From Woeseiaceae bacterium (GTDB taxonomy: Bacteria > Pseudomonadota > Gammaproteobacteria > Steroidobacterales > Woeseiaceae): DNA of 32,828 nucleotides. The stretch lies in contig JAJFKQ010000098.1 of the NCBI GenBank assembly GCA_021773155.1, forward strand, positions 1-32,828. The letters run 5' to 3'. The position numbers and the translations under genes were made by a program. The notes beneath the pieces are model-generated. The model ran no database searches. It was not told the DNA's origin and worked only from the letters and a program-made list of their open reading frames with translations. Shown in pieces: positions 1 to 7,454 of this stretch; positions within the stretch are counted from its first letter, which is position 1, and each line of letters starts with the position of its first letter.

Positions 1-225
1 CTTAAAGGCTTGCAGTTGCGCCAAAATATAGGGTGCATTCTGACCGGCAAGATTTGGCCACACCGGGCTTGCGCTGTTGCCGTCGGCACCGTGGCACGCG
101 CCACAGGTTAGCGCTCGTGCCTTGCCGGCTTCTGCCGACCCGTCGACGAGACTTTCTGCATGAATTTGGGTGCTTGCCAGTGCGAGGCCGGCGAGAGTGA
201 ACAGCGTTGAGAGCTTCATTTTCAT
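1..225 (-). CDS. Cytochrome c (class I, c4-like), 3' end cut by window edge
   Basis: Reading the minus strand from the ATG at 225 gives 75 codons with no stop before the left edge. The start [18 protein letters not shown] looks like a Sec signal peptide with likely cleavage after THQ/IHA-type residues (…TQIHA-ES), so the product is probably periplasmic. A CxxCH haem motif (CGACH) lies near residue 45, followed by a [22 protein letters not shown]-type stretch (quoted in part) that is usual for the N-terminal half of cytochrome c4/c5-like proteins. The C-terminal part, including any second haem motif or axial Met, is outside the window. It is divergent from engB, an arrangement common in gammaproteobacteria. 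An alternative ATG lies two codons downstream (219). The monohaem or dihaem nature cannot be decided here. Confidence 0.85.
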   Translation of the reverse strand, partial: MKMKLSTLFTLAGLALASTQIHAESLVDGSAEAGKARALTCGACHGADGNSASPVWPNLAGQNAPYILAQLQAFK

Positions 226-250
226 ATCGTGTAACCGTTACTTCCCTGCG

Positions 251-274
251 TTGGGTATTATCTTAAAATTATAC
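251..274. promoter_or_regulatory. Putative overlapping divergent promoters between cytochrome c and engB
   Basis: The 72-bp divergent gap is AT-rich in its centre. On the plus strand TAAAAT (264-269) can serve as a -10 for engB, but no good -35 at 17 bp is present. On the minus strand TATAAT (273 to 268) can serve as a -10 for the cytochrome gene. The two elements overlap, which suggests mutually exclusive RNA polymerase binding. engB has a clear ribosome-binding site CGGAAGG at 283-289, 8 bases before its ATG. Confidence 0.4.
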
Positions 275-297
275 ACGTTATCCGGAAGGCGTACCCC

Positions 298-894
298 ATG
301 TCGCAATACCCAGAAGCCCACTTCATAAAGAGCGCAAACGCGCTGAGCCAGTTCGTTCCGGATACGGGTGCGGAGGTTGCTGTTGCCGGGCGCTCGAATG
401 CCGGCAAGTCGAGCGCGATCAACGTTATTGTCAACCGACGGCAGTTTGCACGTACGAGCAAAACGCCGGGCCGTACGCAGCTCGTGAACTTCTTCAGCCT
501 GCGGGACGAGCAGCGCCTCATTGACCTGCCTGGCTATGGATTCGCAAAGGTGTCGGTCAAGAAGCGTGCGCACTGGCGCGATCTCATGGCCGACTATTTC
601 GAAGCCCGACAGAGCTTGCGGGGGCTGTTTCTGATCGTCGATATCCGGAGACAACTCACAGCGTTCGATGAGCAGATGCTGGCATTTGCGGAGCAAGTAT
701 CGCTGCCAACACACGTGCTGCTGACCAAGACTGACAAGCTGAAGCGCGGACAAGCCGCAAAAGCATTACTTGAAGTGCGCCGCGACCTTGGGGACGTTGC
801 CACCGCACAGCATTTTTCAGCGTTGACGCGTCTGGGAGAAGACGAAGCCCGCGCGAAACTCAACGAGTTTCTGGCCTTGCCGGGGGCGGAATAA
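298..894 (+). CDS. engB: Ribosome biogenesis GTP-binding protein EngB/YsxC (YihA)
   Basis: This 198-residue GTPase has the usual EngB length. All G motifs are visible: G1 GRSNAGKSS (residues 31-39), a threonine-containing switch region around TSKTPGRTQ, G3 DLPGYGFA, and G4 TKTDKL. The GRSNAGKSS form of the P-loop and DLPGYG are diagnostic of EngB among TRAFAC GTPases. The family is required for late assembly of the large ribosomal subunit and acts in the cytoplasm. The ATG at 298 is supported by the RBS CGGAAGG 8 bases upstream. The gene converges on polA across a 487-bp non-coding stretch, the same layout as E. coli yihA-spf-polA. Nothing is missing. Confidence 0.97.
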   Translation: MSQYPEAHFIKSANALSQFVPDTGAEVAVAGRSNAGKSSAINVIVNRRQFARTSKTPGRTQLVNFFSLRDEQRLIDLPGYGFAKVSVKKRAHWRDLMADYFEARQSLRGLFLIVDIRRQLTAFDEQMLAFAEQVSLPTHVLLTKTDKLKRGQAAKALLEVRRDLGDVATAQHFSALTRLGEDEARAKLNEFLALPGAE

Positions 895-899
895 AATAA

Positions 900-933
900 C
901 CCCGAAGTAGCGGTTGTAGCCGCTAGCCCGGGG
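900..933 (+). terminator. GC-rich hairpin just after engB (possible terminator or sRNA 5' stem)
   Basis: An outer stem CCCCG (900-904) / CGGGG (929-933) encloses an inner stem AGCGG (909-913) / CCGCT (920-924) with a TTGTAG loop. It begins 5 bases after the engB stop. There is no following run of T, so it is not a canonical intrinsic terminator. It could slow polymerase or stabilise the engB mRNA 3' end. Confidence 0.35.
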
Positions 934-970
934 CCAGAAAAAGCAAGCGACTTGGGGTTGCCGCATTGCA

Positions 971-1012
971 CGCCTGTCTAGGGAGGTAAACAGGCGAGTG
1001 ACTTATGCACTC
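971..1012 (+). other. Tandem small hairpins with a GGGAGG-containing loop (candidate sRNA segment)
   Basis: CGCCTGT (971-977) pairs perfectly with ACAGGCG (990-996) around a 12-base loop that contains GGGAGG. The next bases form a second hairpin GAGTG (996-1000) / CACTC (1008-1012). Exposed GGA in a hairpin loop is the type of site bound by CsrA/RsmA. The same loop also resembles a Shine-Dalgarno sequence, but no start codon or frame follows it. Assignment to an RNA gene is inferred from structure and location only. Confidence 0.3.
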
Positions 1013-1042
1013 AAGGGATTAGAGGGTAGAAACCGTCATGAG

Positions 1043-1071
1043 TTCACGAAAAATCACAAGGCGTTGATAAT
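1043..1071 (+). promoter_or_regulatory. Putative sigma70 promoter reading into the twin-hairpin region
   Basis: TTCACG (1043-1048) and GATAAT (1066-1071) are separated by exactly 17 bases and match the sigma70 consensus at 4 of 6 and 5 of 6 positions. A transcript would start near 1078 and run through both long hairpins toward the 3' end of polA. No gene lies downstream on this strand, so the product would be a non-coding RNA or antisense to the polA 3' end. Confidence 0.35.
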
Positions 1072-1155
1072 TATAGATAAATAATCTGAAACAGATCTGG
1101 GAAGCCAGAGTCGTGTTGGTGTGACAATGTTAGTTAGCGGCGAAGTTTCTAATCC

Positions 1156-1229
1156 GGTGTCGGTCCGGGATAGTCGACGCCGGCTCCACGACCCACAGTC
1201 ACCGGCACCGACTATCCCGGACCAACACC
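1156..1229. repeat. Long inverted repeat, hairpin 1
   Basis: The arm core GGTCCGGGATAGTCG (1162-1176) is repeated perfectly inverted at 1209-1223. Outside it GGTGT (1156-1160) pairs with ACACC (1225-1229), and inside it GCCGG (1179-1183) pairs with CCGGC (1202-1206). Together they give about 25 base pairs with few mismatches. The loop (1184-1201) contains CTCCACGACCCACAGTC. There is no T-run, so a simple intrinsic terminator is not the obvious reading. The loop sequence recurs, inverted, in the loop of hairpin 2. Confidence 0.85.
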
Positions 1230-1274
1230 TGCTCAATGCTCAACGGTTAGACGAGTTACGTGACCGACTGACGA

Positions 1275-1342
1275 GATGCGGCTGATGCGCCAATGAATTC
1301 GACTGTGTGTCGTGGAGAAGTCATTGGCGTATCAGCCGCATC
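1275..1342. repeat. Long inverted repeat, hairpin 2
   Basis: A 22-base arm (1275-1296, beginning GATGCGGCTGAT) is repeated inverted at 1321-1342 with a single mismatch. The 24-base loop (1297-1320) contains GACTGTGTGTCGTGGAG (1301-1317). That sequence is the reverse complement, at 16 of 17 positions, of the loop of hairpin 1. The arms of the two hairpins are unrelated to each other. The element ends 39 bases beyond the polA stop codon and could act as a bidirectional transcription barrier between the convergent genes. Confidence 0.85.
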
Positions 1343-1381
1343 CTTGCGCCGAGCATTCGCCATTCTCCTCTGACATTAGGC

Positions 1382-4072
1382 CTAGTGCGCCTCGTCCCAG
1401 TTTGCTCCGACACCAGCGTCCACCCTTAGTGGGACAGAAAGTGTAGCGGCGCCGTTCATCAACTCGATGACGCGCTCACGGACAGGCTCGACTTCGTCTT
1501 TATCGACTTCGAAGACGAGTTCATCGTGCACCTGCATGATCATGCGGGCACCTGGGTGTTCATCGTGCAGCCACTGATGGACCGCAATCATTGCTTTCTT
1601 GATGATGTCGGCGGCCGTTCCCTGCATTGGTGCGTTGATAGCAGTGCGTTCGGCGTATTGGCGACGATTCGCATTGCGAGCGTTGATTTCCGGTAAATAC
1701 AGGCGACGCCCAAATACTGTTTCGACAAATCCGTTTGCGCTGGCCTTCTCGCGAATATCATCCATGTATGTTTTGACGCCGGGATAGCGGTCGAAATACA
1801 GATCGACATATTCCTGGGCTTCACCGCGCGCGATGCTGAGTTGCTTGGCGAGACCGAATGCGGACATGCCGTACATCAAGCCGAAGTTGATCGCTTTGGC
1901 CGAACGCCGTTGATCGTCTGTGACCTCATCCAGTGCCATGCCGAAGACCTCGGCAGCGGTCGCACGATGTACATCCTGCTCGTCGGCAAAAGCTTTCATG
2001 AGCCCCGGATCGGCGGACAAGTGCGCCATGATGCGCAATTCAATCTGCGAGTAGTCGGCGGCAAGCAGTACCTGACCCTCTGGCGCTACAAAAGCCTGGC
2101 GGATGCGGCGGCCTTCCGGTGTCCGTATCGGGATGTTCTGAAGATTCGGATCTGTTGACGATAAGCGTCCGGTTGCCGTAACGGCCTGATGATAGGACGT
2201 GTGAATACGCCCGGTGCTCTCCGCAATCTGCAGGGGCAGCTTGTCCGTGTAAGTGCTTTTCAGTTTACTAACACTGCGGTAATCGATGATCACGGCCGGC
2301 AGTTCGTAGTCGCCCGCGAGCTCAACCAGGACATCCTCGGCGGTTGAAGGTTGTCCTTTTGGGGTCTTGCGGATAACTGGCAGGCCGAGTTGTTCGAACA
2401 AGATCTGTTGTAGTTGTTTTGGGGAGCTGAGATTGAACGGGCCACCGGCCAGCTTATGCGCTTTGGCTTCCAGCTCGATCATTTTCCTGGCGAGCTCGCC
2501 ACTTTGGGTGTTGAGCATCTTTCGATCGACAAGCACGCCGGTCTCTTCCATCTCAAGCAATATTGGAACCAGTGGTTGTTCAATATCCTCGTAGACGCTC
2601 TTGAGCGTGGCAAGCTCGCTTAACTGCTGCCAAAGTGTTTGATGTAATTGCAATGTTATGTCGGCATCTTCGGCTGCATACGGTGCAGCGGTCTCAAGAT
2701 CAACCTGGTTGAATGTCAGTTGTTTGACGCCTTTACCGGCTACATCTTCGTAATGAATGGTTTCGCGACCCAGGTAGTGGCGAGCCACTGAATCCATATC
2801 GTGTCTTGTGGCGACACTGTTCAAAACATAGGACTCGAGCATCGAATCGAACTGCATGCCGGCCAGCGCGATATCGTAACGGGCCAGTATGTGGGCGTCA
2901 TATTTGAGGTGATGACCGACTTTTTTCTTGTTGTCATCTTCCATCCAGCCACGGAGTTTTTGCAGCACTTCATCGCGCGGCAGTTGATCCGGCGCGCCCG
3001 GATAATCATGTGCGAGCGGAATGTAGGCGGCCTCATTAGCCGTAACAGAAAGGGAGAAGCCGACGATCTCGGCTTTCATGTAATTGATGCTGGTCGTCTC
3101 GGTATCGAAGGCCGTAAGCTTGGCCTGCTCGATTTTCTCAAACCACTGATTAAACGCGTCCCAGGTCAGGACGGTTTCGTAGTTCGACTCCTCAGGTTCT
3201 TCAGCTGGCGCTGCGGGTTGCTCGGATTCCTCATCGAGTTGACCGAGTAGCGAGCGCAATTCGAAGTGTCCATAGAGATCTCGCAAGCGCTTCGTGTCGG
3301 CAGCGACGGGTGATAGGTCGGCGATGCCAGTATCGAGCTCGAGATCTTCACGGATGGTAGCAAGTTCCTGCGATAGTCGTAATTGCTCGACATTCTCACG
3401 CAGGCTATCGCCCACCTTGCCCTTGATCTCGTCCACACTTGCAACGATACCGTCGGCAGTGTCATACAGATTTAACCATTTTGCCGCCGTTTTGGCTCCG
3501 ACTTTGGGCACACCCGGAATGTTGTCGGACGTATCCCCAACGAGGGCCAGATAGTCAATGATCTGTTCCGGGAACACGTCGAATTTTTCTTTAACACCGT
3601 CGCGATCCATTCTCGAGTTGTTCATCGTATTGATCAGCGTGACATTGTCATTTACAAGTTGCGCAAGGTCTTTGTCGCCCGTCGACACGAGTACACTGAG
3701 CCCGGCTGCTGAGGCCTGCTTACATAAAGTCCCAATAACGTCATCTGCTTCGACGCCTGCGACACGCAGTAGCGGCAAGCCCATGGCCGCTACGGCATCC
3801 AGAATAGGCTGCACCTGCGAGCGTAGCTCGTCGGGCATGGGCGGGCGGTGGGCTTTGTATTCAGTAAAGAGTTCATCGCGAAAGGTCTTGCCCGGCGCGT
3901 CGAACACAACGGCGACGTGTTGTGGCTGCTCTTCACGGATTAGTTTCTGGATCATCGTCAGGACGCCGTGCAACGCGCCGGTTGGCTCACCTTGTGCGTT
4001 GGTGAGTGGCGGCAGCGCGTGAAAAGCGCGATACAAATACGATGACCCGTCGATCAGGACGAGGTCGGTCAT
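1382..4072 (-). CDS. polA: DNA polymerase I
   Basis: The 896-residue product is a full three-domain Pol I. The N-terminal 5'-3' exonuclease (about residues 1-290) starts VLIDGSSYLYRAFHALPP and has the VEADDVIGTL and GDKDLAQLV acidic motifs. The 3'-5' proofreading domain (about 305-490) keeps its acidic ExoI site in AFDTETTS. The polymerase domain has motif A DYSQIELR, motif B RRSAKAINFGLMYG (with Phe in the O-helix, as in E. coli) and motif C MQVHDELVFEV. It fills gaps, removes RNA primers and repairs DNA. It starts 2 bases after the lptM-like gene and converges on engB. The ATG at 4072 matches the family N-terminus. Confidence 0.98.
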   Translation of the reverse strand: MTDLVLIDGSSYLYRAFHALPPLTNAQGEPTGALHGVLTMIQKLIREEQPQHVAVVFDAPGKTFRDELFTEYKAHRPPMPDELRSQVQPILDAVAAMGLPLLRVAGVEADDVIGTLCKQASAAGLSVLVSTGDKDLAQLVNDNVTLINTMNNSRMDRDGVKEKFDVFPEQIIDYLALVGDTSDNIPGVPKVGAKTAAKWLNLYDTADGIVASVDEIKGKVGDSLRENVEQLRLSQELATIREDLELDTGIADLSPVAADTKRLRDLYGHFELRSLLGQLDEESEQPAAPAEEPEESNYETVLTWDAFNQWFEKIEQAKLTAFDTETTSINYMKAEIVGFSLSVTANEAAYIPLAHDYPGAPDQLPRDEVLQKLRGWMEDDNKKKVGHHLKYDAHILARYDIALAGMQFDSMLESYVLNSVATRHDMDSVARHYLGRETIHYEDVAGKGVKQLTFNQVDLETAAPYAAEDADITLQLHQTLWQQLSELATLKSVYEDIEQPLVPILLEMEETGVLVDRKMLNTQSGELARKMIELEAKAHKLAGGPFNLSSPKQLQQILFEQLGLPVIRKTPKGQPSTAEDVLVELAGDYELPAVIIDYRSVSKLKSTYTDKLPLQIAESTGRIHTSYHQAVTATGRLSSTDPNLQNIPIRTPEGRRIRQAFVAPEGQVLLAADYSQIELRIMAHLSADPGLMKAFADEQDVHRATAAEVFGMALDEVTDDQRRSAKAINFGLMYGMSAFGLAKQLSIARGEAQEYVDLYFDRYPGVKTYMDDIREKASANGFVETVFGRRLYLPEINARNANRRQYAERTAINAPMQGTAADIIKKAMIAVHQWLHDEHPGARMIMQVHDELVFEVDKDEVEPVRERVIELMNGAATLSVPLRVDAGVGANWDEAH

Positions 4073-4074
4073 CT

Positions 4075-4257
4075 TCAGTCGATCTCAGATGGTTCGCTGC
4101 TGTCTTCCTCCAGCTCTTCTTCGCCAGCGGTTTCCTGCGACGGCGGGATGGCTATCTTGCTGGGATTGCCGGGAATGTACAGTGGGCCACTTTGGCCGCA
4201 GCCTGAAAAAAGTAACATAAATGCGAGTACGGCGATCGAAAACGTCAGGCGTTTCAT
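4075..4257 (-). CDS. LptM (YifL)-like small lipoprotein
   Basis: This 60-residue protein has a signal peptide MKRLTFSIAVLAFMLLFSGC with a lipobox ending at Cys20. CGQSGPLYIPG follows directly. The C-x-x-x-G-P-L-Y-x-P pattern is the hallmark of the LptM/YifL family, which binds the LptD/E lipopolysaccharide translocon and helps its maturation in the outer membrane. The C-terminal third is acidic (EEELEEDSSEPSEID). Such genes usually sit beside lysA or dapF; here it lies between argH and polA on the same strand, 2 bases before polA, so it is probably cotranscribed with polA. The symbol lptM is plausible but rests on a short motif. Confidence 0.8.
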   Translation of the reverse strand: MKRLTFSIAVLAFMLLFSGCGQSGPLYIPGNPSKIAIPPSQETAGEEELEEDSSEPSEID

Positions 4258-4296
4258 GTCAGCAACCCTTTAGAAGTGTCAATAAGCGAGCCACCG

Positions 4297-4302
4297 ATTA
4301 TA
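4297..4302 (-). promoter_or_regulatory. Possible -10 element for lptM-polA
   Basis: A perfect TATAAT reads on the minus strand (4302 to 4297), placing a start near 4290, about 33 bases before the lptM ATG. The region 17 bases upstream (GCCCCT) does not resemble a -35. If it is active, lptM-polA can be transcribed separately from the arg operon. Confidence 0.35.
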
Positions 4303-4326
4303 GAGGTACAGCGGCTAAAAGGGGCA

Positions 4327-5511
4327 TCATTTCGCGTAGCGTTTTGCGACCTGTCGGTAAGCATCGCGAAACGGAATGCCATCTTCGCGAACCAGGCGAT
4401 AGGCCTCGGCTGTTGCAAAGATTCCGTCGTCGAGGGTGATGTTGTCGGGCTGAAAAGTGAGGCCCTCGAGGACATAGGCCATGATGTCGACGCTGTCGAT
4501 TGCGAGGTCGATAGAGCGAAATAACGGTGATTTCAAACGCTGTAGATCACGGTGGTATCCGGATGGTAGTTTGGCGGTGATCATTAACGATTCGTCGAGG
4601 CAGGCCTGGGCTGTTGCGGATGATGCGCGAAGCAATTCGAGTACATCCGGATTACGCTTTTGCGTCATGATCGAAGAGCCCGTGGTGACCTCTGCAGCCA
4701 GCGATATGTAGGCAAACTCCTGTGTGTAAAACATCAGGAGGTCACTGGCCATACGGCTCAGGTCCTGCAGCAGCAGGGTGATCTCGAACAACAAAGCGCT
4801 TTCTGCCTTGCCACGTGACAGTTGTGCTGCTGTTACCGGGCTCTGGGTCGAATCGAAATCAAGTTTGGCGGTGGTCGCGTCCCGATCCAGTGGCAAGCCG
4901 GGTGTACCGTAGCCGGCCGCACTGCCCAGAGGGTTCTTGTTAATGCGCTTCTTTACCAGCCGCAGGCCATCACAGGCGTCAGCAAAGCCTTCGTCGAATC
5001 CGCCGCACCACAGTGCAACCGATGACGGCATCGCATGCTGCATATGGGTATAACCCGGGAGTTCAATTTCACCCTGGCGTTCACTCAAGGCGCTGATCGA
5101 GCCACGCAATTCAGTAACTCGCAACGCCAGGTCGCTGGCCGCATCGCGAAGATACATTCTGAGTGCAGTAAGAACCTGATCGTTTCTTGAGCGACCAAGG
5201 TGCAGGCGCCCACCGGCTGGGCCGATTGCATCCGTCAACCGGGTTTCGAGCGCGGTGTGAGCATCTTCGTCTGCGAGGCTGATGTGCCAGTCGCCTGCGG
5301 CGAAGCTGTTGTTCAGGGCCTTCAGACCGTCGCGGATTGCGGCGCAGTCCTCCGTGCTGATCAAGTCCTGATCCGCGAGCATTTCGGCGTGCGCGATCGA
5401 GCCGCGTACATCATAGGGGATGAGACGGGCATCGAGTAAATGATCTTCTCCAGCCGTGTAACGCAGTATGCGCTCGTCGAGTGGCAAACCCCTTTCCCAG
5501 AGCCGGCTCAC
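4327..5511 (-). CDS. argH: Argininosuccinate lyase, short form
   Basis: ArgH splits argininosuccinate into arginine and fumarate, the last step of the pathway. The 394-residue product belongs to the fumarase/aspartase superfamily: GRSRNDQ (106-112), GYTHMQHA near 153 and the signature GSSIMTQKRNPD (278-289). The signature has Thr where most ArgH proteins have Pro, which still fits the superfamily pattern. It is clearly shorter than E. coli ArgH (about 457). The usual NSLDAVSDRD region is replaced by STQSPVTAAQLSRG, marking a divergent subtype. The start is GTG at 5511 and overlaps the argB stop by 4 bases (GTGA), so translation is probably coupled. It is the last gene of the arg operon. Confidence 0.93.
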   Translation of the reverse strand: MSRLWERGLPLDERILRYTAGEDHLLDARLIPYDVRGSIAHAEMLADQDLISTEDCAAIRDGLKALNNSFAAGDWHISLADEDAHTALETRLTDAIGPAGGRLHLGRSRNDQVLTALRMYLRDAASDLALRVTELRGSISALSERQGEIELPGYTHMQHAMPSSVALWCGGFDEGFADACDGLRLVKKRINKNPLGSAAGYGTPGLPLDRDATTAKLDFDSTQSPVTAAQLSRGKAESALLFEITLLLQDLSRMASDLLMFYTQEFAYISLAAEVTTGSSIMTQKRNPDVLELLRASSATAQACLDESLMITAKLPSGYHRDLQRLKSPLFRSIDLAIDSVDIMAYVLEGLTFQPDNITLDDGIFATAEAYRLVREDGIPFRDAYRQVAKRYAK

Positions 5512-6437
5512 GATGCGGTACTTTGCTCGGCCGGCGTCAGGCCGCTAATATCATCGACGACCAGCGTGCCGGTGCCTTCATTCGTGAAGACTTCCAAAAG
5601 AATACTGTCGGGTAACTTGCTGGAAATGACGTGTACTCGTTGTACTCCGTTGGCAATTGCTGAGTCGATAGCGTCCGCCTTTGGCAACATGCCATCCGCG
5701 AGACTGCCGGATTTCCGTAGTTTCCTGAGTGCCGCACGATCGATATAACTGATCAGCGAGGTCGGATCGTTGACGTCCTCGAGGATGCCCGCAGCACCGG
5801 TCGCCATCAGCAGTTTCTCGGCATTAAGCTCGGCGGCAATCGCAGCGGCAACCGTATCAGCGTTAATATTCAGTATCGTGCCGGACTCATCACAGGACAA
5901 CGGGCTGACAACGGGCATCAGTCCGTTGTCGAGTTGCTTCTTGAGAATGTCCGCGTCGACAGAGTCGATATCACCAACAAAACCGTAGTCGACTGGTGAC
6001 TCTCCGTCACGTTCGACCAGCGGTCTCTTGTGCGCACGAATCAGGCCCGCGTCAACGCCGCTAATCCCGACGGCCGGAATCTGCAGATCGCGACAAGTTG
6101 CGAGAATGCGGGTGTTGATCTGACCGTTCAAGACCATCGTCGCGACGTTTAAAGATTCACCGTCTGTCACGCGGCGGCCATCGACAAAGGTCGTCTCCAG
6201 CCCGAGCGCGGATGCAAGTTCAGTCGACTGTGGTCCACCGCCATGAATCAGAACCACGCGGATACCGACCTGATACAAAATCCCGACCTGCTCCATCAGG
6301 GCCCTGGTTTTCTCCCGGTCCACGAAAACCTCACCGCCCGCTTTGATAACAAAAACCTTGCCCTTGAAGAGCCGAATGTACGGCGCAGCATGTTTGAGTG
6401 CCGAGACGACAATCGCACGATCTTTCTGGGTGCTCAT
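5508..6437 (-). CDS. argB: Acetylglutamate kinase-family enzyme (ArgB)
   Basis: This 309-residue amino-acid kinase phosphorylates the gamma-carboxyl of N-acylglutamate. Visible motifs are FVIKAGGEVF near residue 30, IHGGGPQSTELASALGL in the nucleotide/substrate-binding region, DGRRVTD, NINADTVAAAIA and the ADGMLPKADA stretch near the C-terminus that contacts nucleotide. It lacks any link to a LysW carrier in the neighbourhood, so it is read as arginine rather than lysine pathway. The ATG at 6437 overlaps the transcarbamylase stop by 4 bases (ATGA). The acyl group of its substrate (acetyl or succinyl) cannot be decided from the kinase alone; see the neighbouring transcarbamylase. Confidence 0.92.
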   Translation of the reverse strand: MSTQKDRAIVVSALKHAAPYIRLFKGKVFVIKAGGEVFVDREKTRALMEQVGILYQVGIRVVLIHGGGPQSTELASALGLETTFVDGRRVTDGESLNVATMVLNGQINTRILATCRDLQIPAVGISGVDAGLIRAHKRPLVERDGESPVDYGFVGDIDSVDADILKKQLDNGLMPVVSPLSCDESGTILNINADTVAAAIAAELNAEKLLMATGAAGILEDVNDPTSLISYIDRAALRKLRKSGSLADGMLPKADAIDSAIANGVQRVHVISSKLPDSILLEVFTNEGTGTLVVDDISGLTPAEQSTAS

Positions 6438-7441
6438 GATCGTCCTCCAAGCATTTGGTGCAGTACCGCCATCTGCGCAAGCATGCGATTGCGCGCCTCC
6501 GGAATCACTATGCTCCGTGGTCCATCGAGGATGTCATCAGCAACAACGACGCCGCGCCGAACAGGCAAACAGTGCATGAAACGACAGTTGTCTTTTGCGT
6601 TGGCGAACCAGGGCTCATCCACGCACCAGTCCAGATATTTTTCACGCAGTTTTTGGTCATTGAGTTTGTCGCCATAATGCCGCGTGGATGACCATGACTT
6701 CGCGTAAATGATATGAGCGCCTTCCATCGCTTCACTGCGTTGATCGGTTTCGCTGATTGAGCCGCCAGCCGCAACAGCCGCTGATGCAGCCTTCTGCATC
6801 AATGCTTCAGGCAGTTCGAATCCTTCGGGACGCAATACCGTTACATCCATGCCTCGCTTCGCAGCCATATGCAGCGTCGACGCCGGTACGGCCAATGGTA
6901 GTGCGCGAGGGTGATAGGCCCAGCTCAACACAAACTTGCCACCGTTGGCGGGCACCTTGAGGTCGTCCATGGTCTTCCAGTCTGCGAGGTTCTGGCAGGG
7001 GTGGTTCATCGCTGACTCCATATTGATGTAGGGCGTATCGATGAGATCTATGAGCGACGTAAACTCGTTCTCCTGCATATCGGTCTCAATACTCTTTCGC
7101 TCTGCGAAAGCACGTATGCCAATCGCGTCACCATAGGACGCAATTACCGGAACAGCTTCACGTATATGCTCCGCTGCAGCGCCGTCCATGACGATGCCGG
7201 GTCGGGTTTCGAGTCCATGAATAGACATGTCGGGTGAGATGACGAACGAGCCACCGCCAAGGCGCACCATCGCCGCCTGAAACGAGGCAAGCGTTCTCAA
7301 AGACGGACTTAGAAACAATAGCGAAAGCACCTTTCCTTTGAGAGCTTCCGGTTCCGGGTTCGAGTCAAGGCGGCCTGCGAGCTCTACGAGTGCCTGTATC
7401 TCTTCGTTCGAAAAATCGGCCAAATCATTAAAAGCTTCCAT
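6434..7441 (-). CDS. N-acyl-L-ornithine carbamoyltransferase (acetyl- or succinylornithine type)
   Basis: The 335-residue product is not an ordinary ornithine transcarbamylase but resembles Xanthomonas AOTCase and Bacteroides SOTCase. It has SPSLRT (45-50) for carbamoyl phosphate, NMESAMNHPCQ (140-150), SWAYHPRALPLAVP and FMHCLPVRR. It would make N-acylcitrulline from N-acylornithine. The residue that sets acyl specificity, Glu92 in Xanthomonas AOTCase and Pro90 in Bacteroides SOTCase, aligns with Ala90 in the segment MDGAAAEH. The residue after SLRT is Leu rather than the common Arg. I chose the ATG at 7441 (MEAFND) because AAGGA lies 9 bases upstream and the 13-base gap to argD fits; a longer frame starting at 7474 would overlap argD without an RBS. 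Confidence 0.9.
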   Translation of the reverse strand: MEAFNDLADFSNEEIQALVELAGRLDSNPEPEALKGKVLSLLFLSPSLRTLASFQAAMVRLGGGSFVISPDMSIHGLETRPGIVMDGAAAEHIREAVPVIASYGDAIGIRAFAERKSIETDMQENEFTSLIDLIDTPYINMESAMNHPCQNLADWKTMDDLKVPANGGKFVLSWAYHPRALPLAVPASTLHMAAKRGMDVTVLRPEGFELPEALMQKAASAAVAAGGSISETDQRSEAMEGAHIIYAKSWSSTRHYGDKLNDQKLREKYLDWCVDEPWFANAKDNCRFMHCLPVRRGVVVADDILDGPRSIVIPEARNRMLAQMAVLHQMLGGRS

Positions 7442-7454
7442 CAAAAAAAATCCT

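Larger units (their letters stand above)
895..1381. other. Gene-free, structure-rich region between engB and polA
   Basis: No convincing coding frame occurs in these 487 bases; the short minus-strand frame at 1054-1236 crosses one arm of a hairpin and has no RBS or family resemblance. In order it holds a GC hairpin just after engB (900-933), two small hairpins with GGA-rich loop sequence (971-1012), a possible plus-strand promoter (1043-1071), and two long inverted repeats (1156-1229 and 1275-1342). In Enterobacteriaceae this same gap carries the Spot 42 sRNA gene (spf), and in Pseudomonas the ErsA sRNA is at the equivalent place, so a small RNA gene here is plausible by position. I do not recognise the Spot 42 or ErsA sequence. 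Confidence 0.6.

Noticed and set aside
1054-1236. Minus-strand 60-residue open frame between engB and polA
   Set aside because: It crosses the whole of hairpin 1, has a low-complexity Arg/Ser composition, no RBS and no family resemblance.
2801-3250. Plus-strand 149-residue open frame
   Set aside because: It lies wholly antisense to the conserved proofreading-domain region of polA and shows no own domain.
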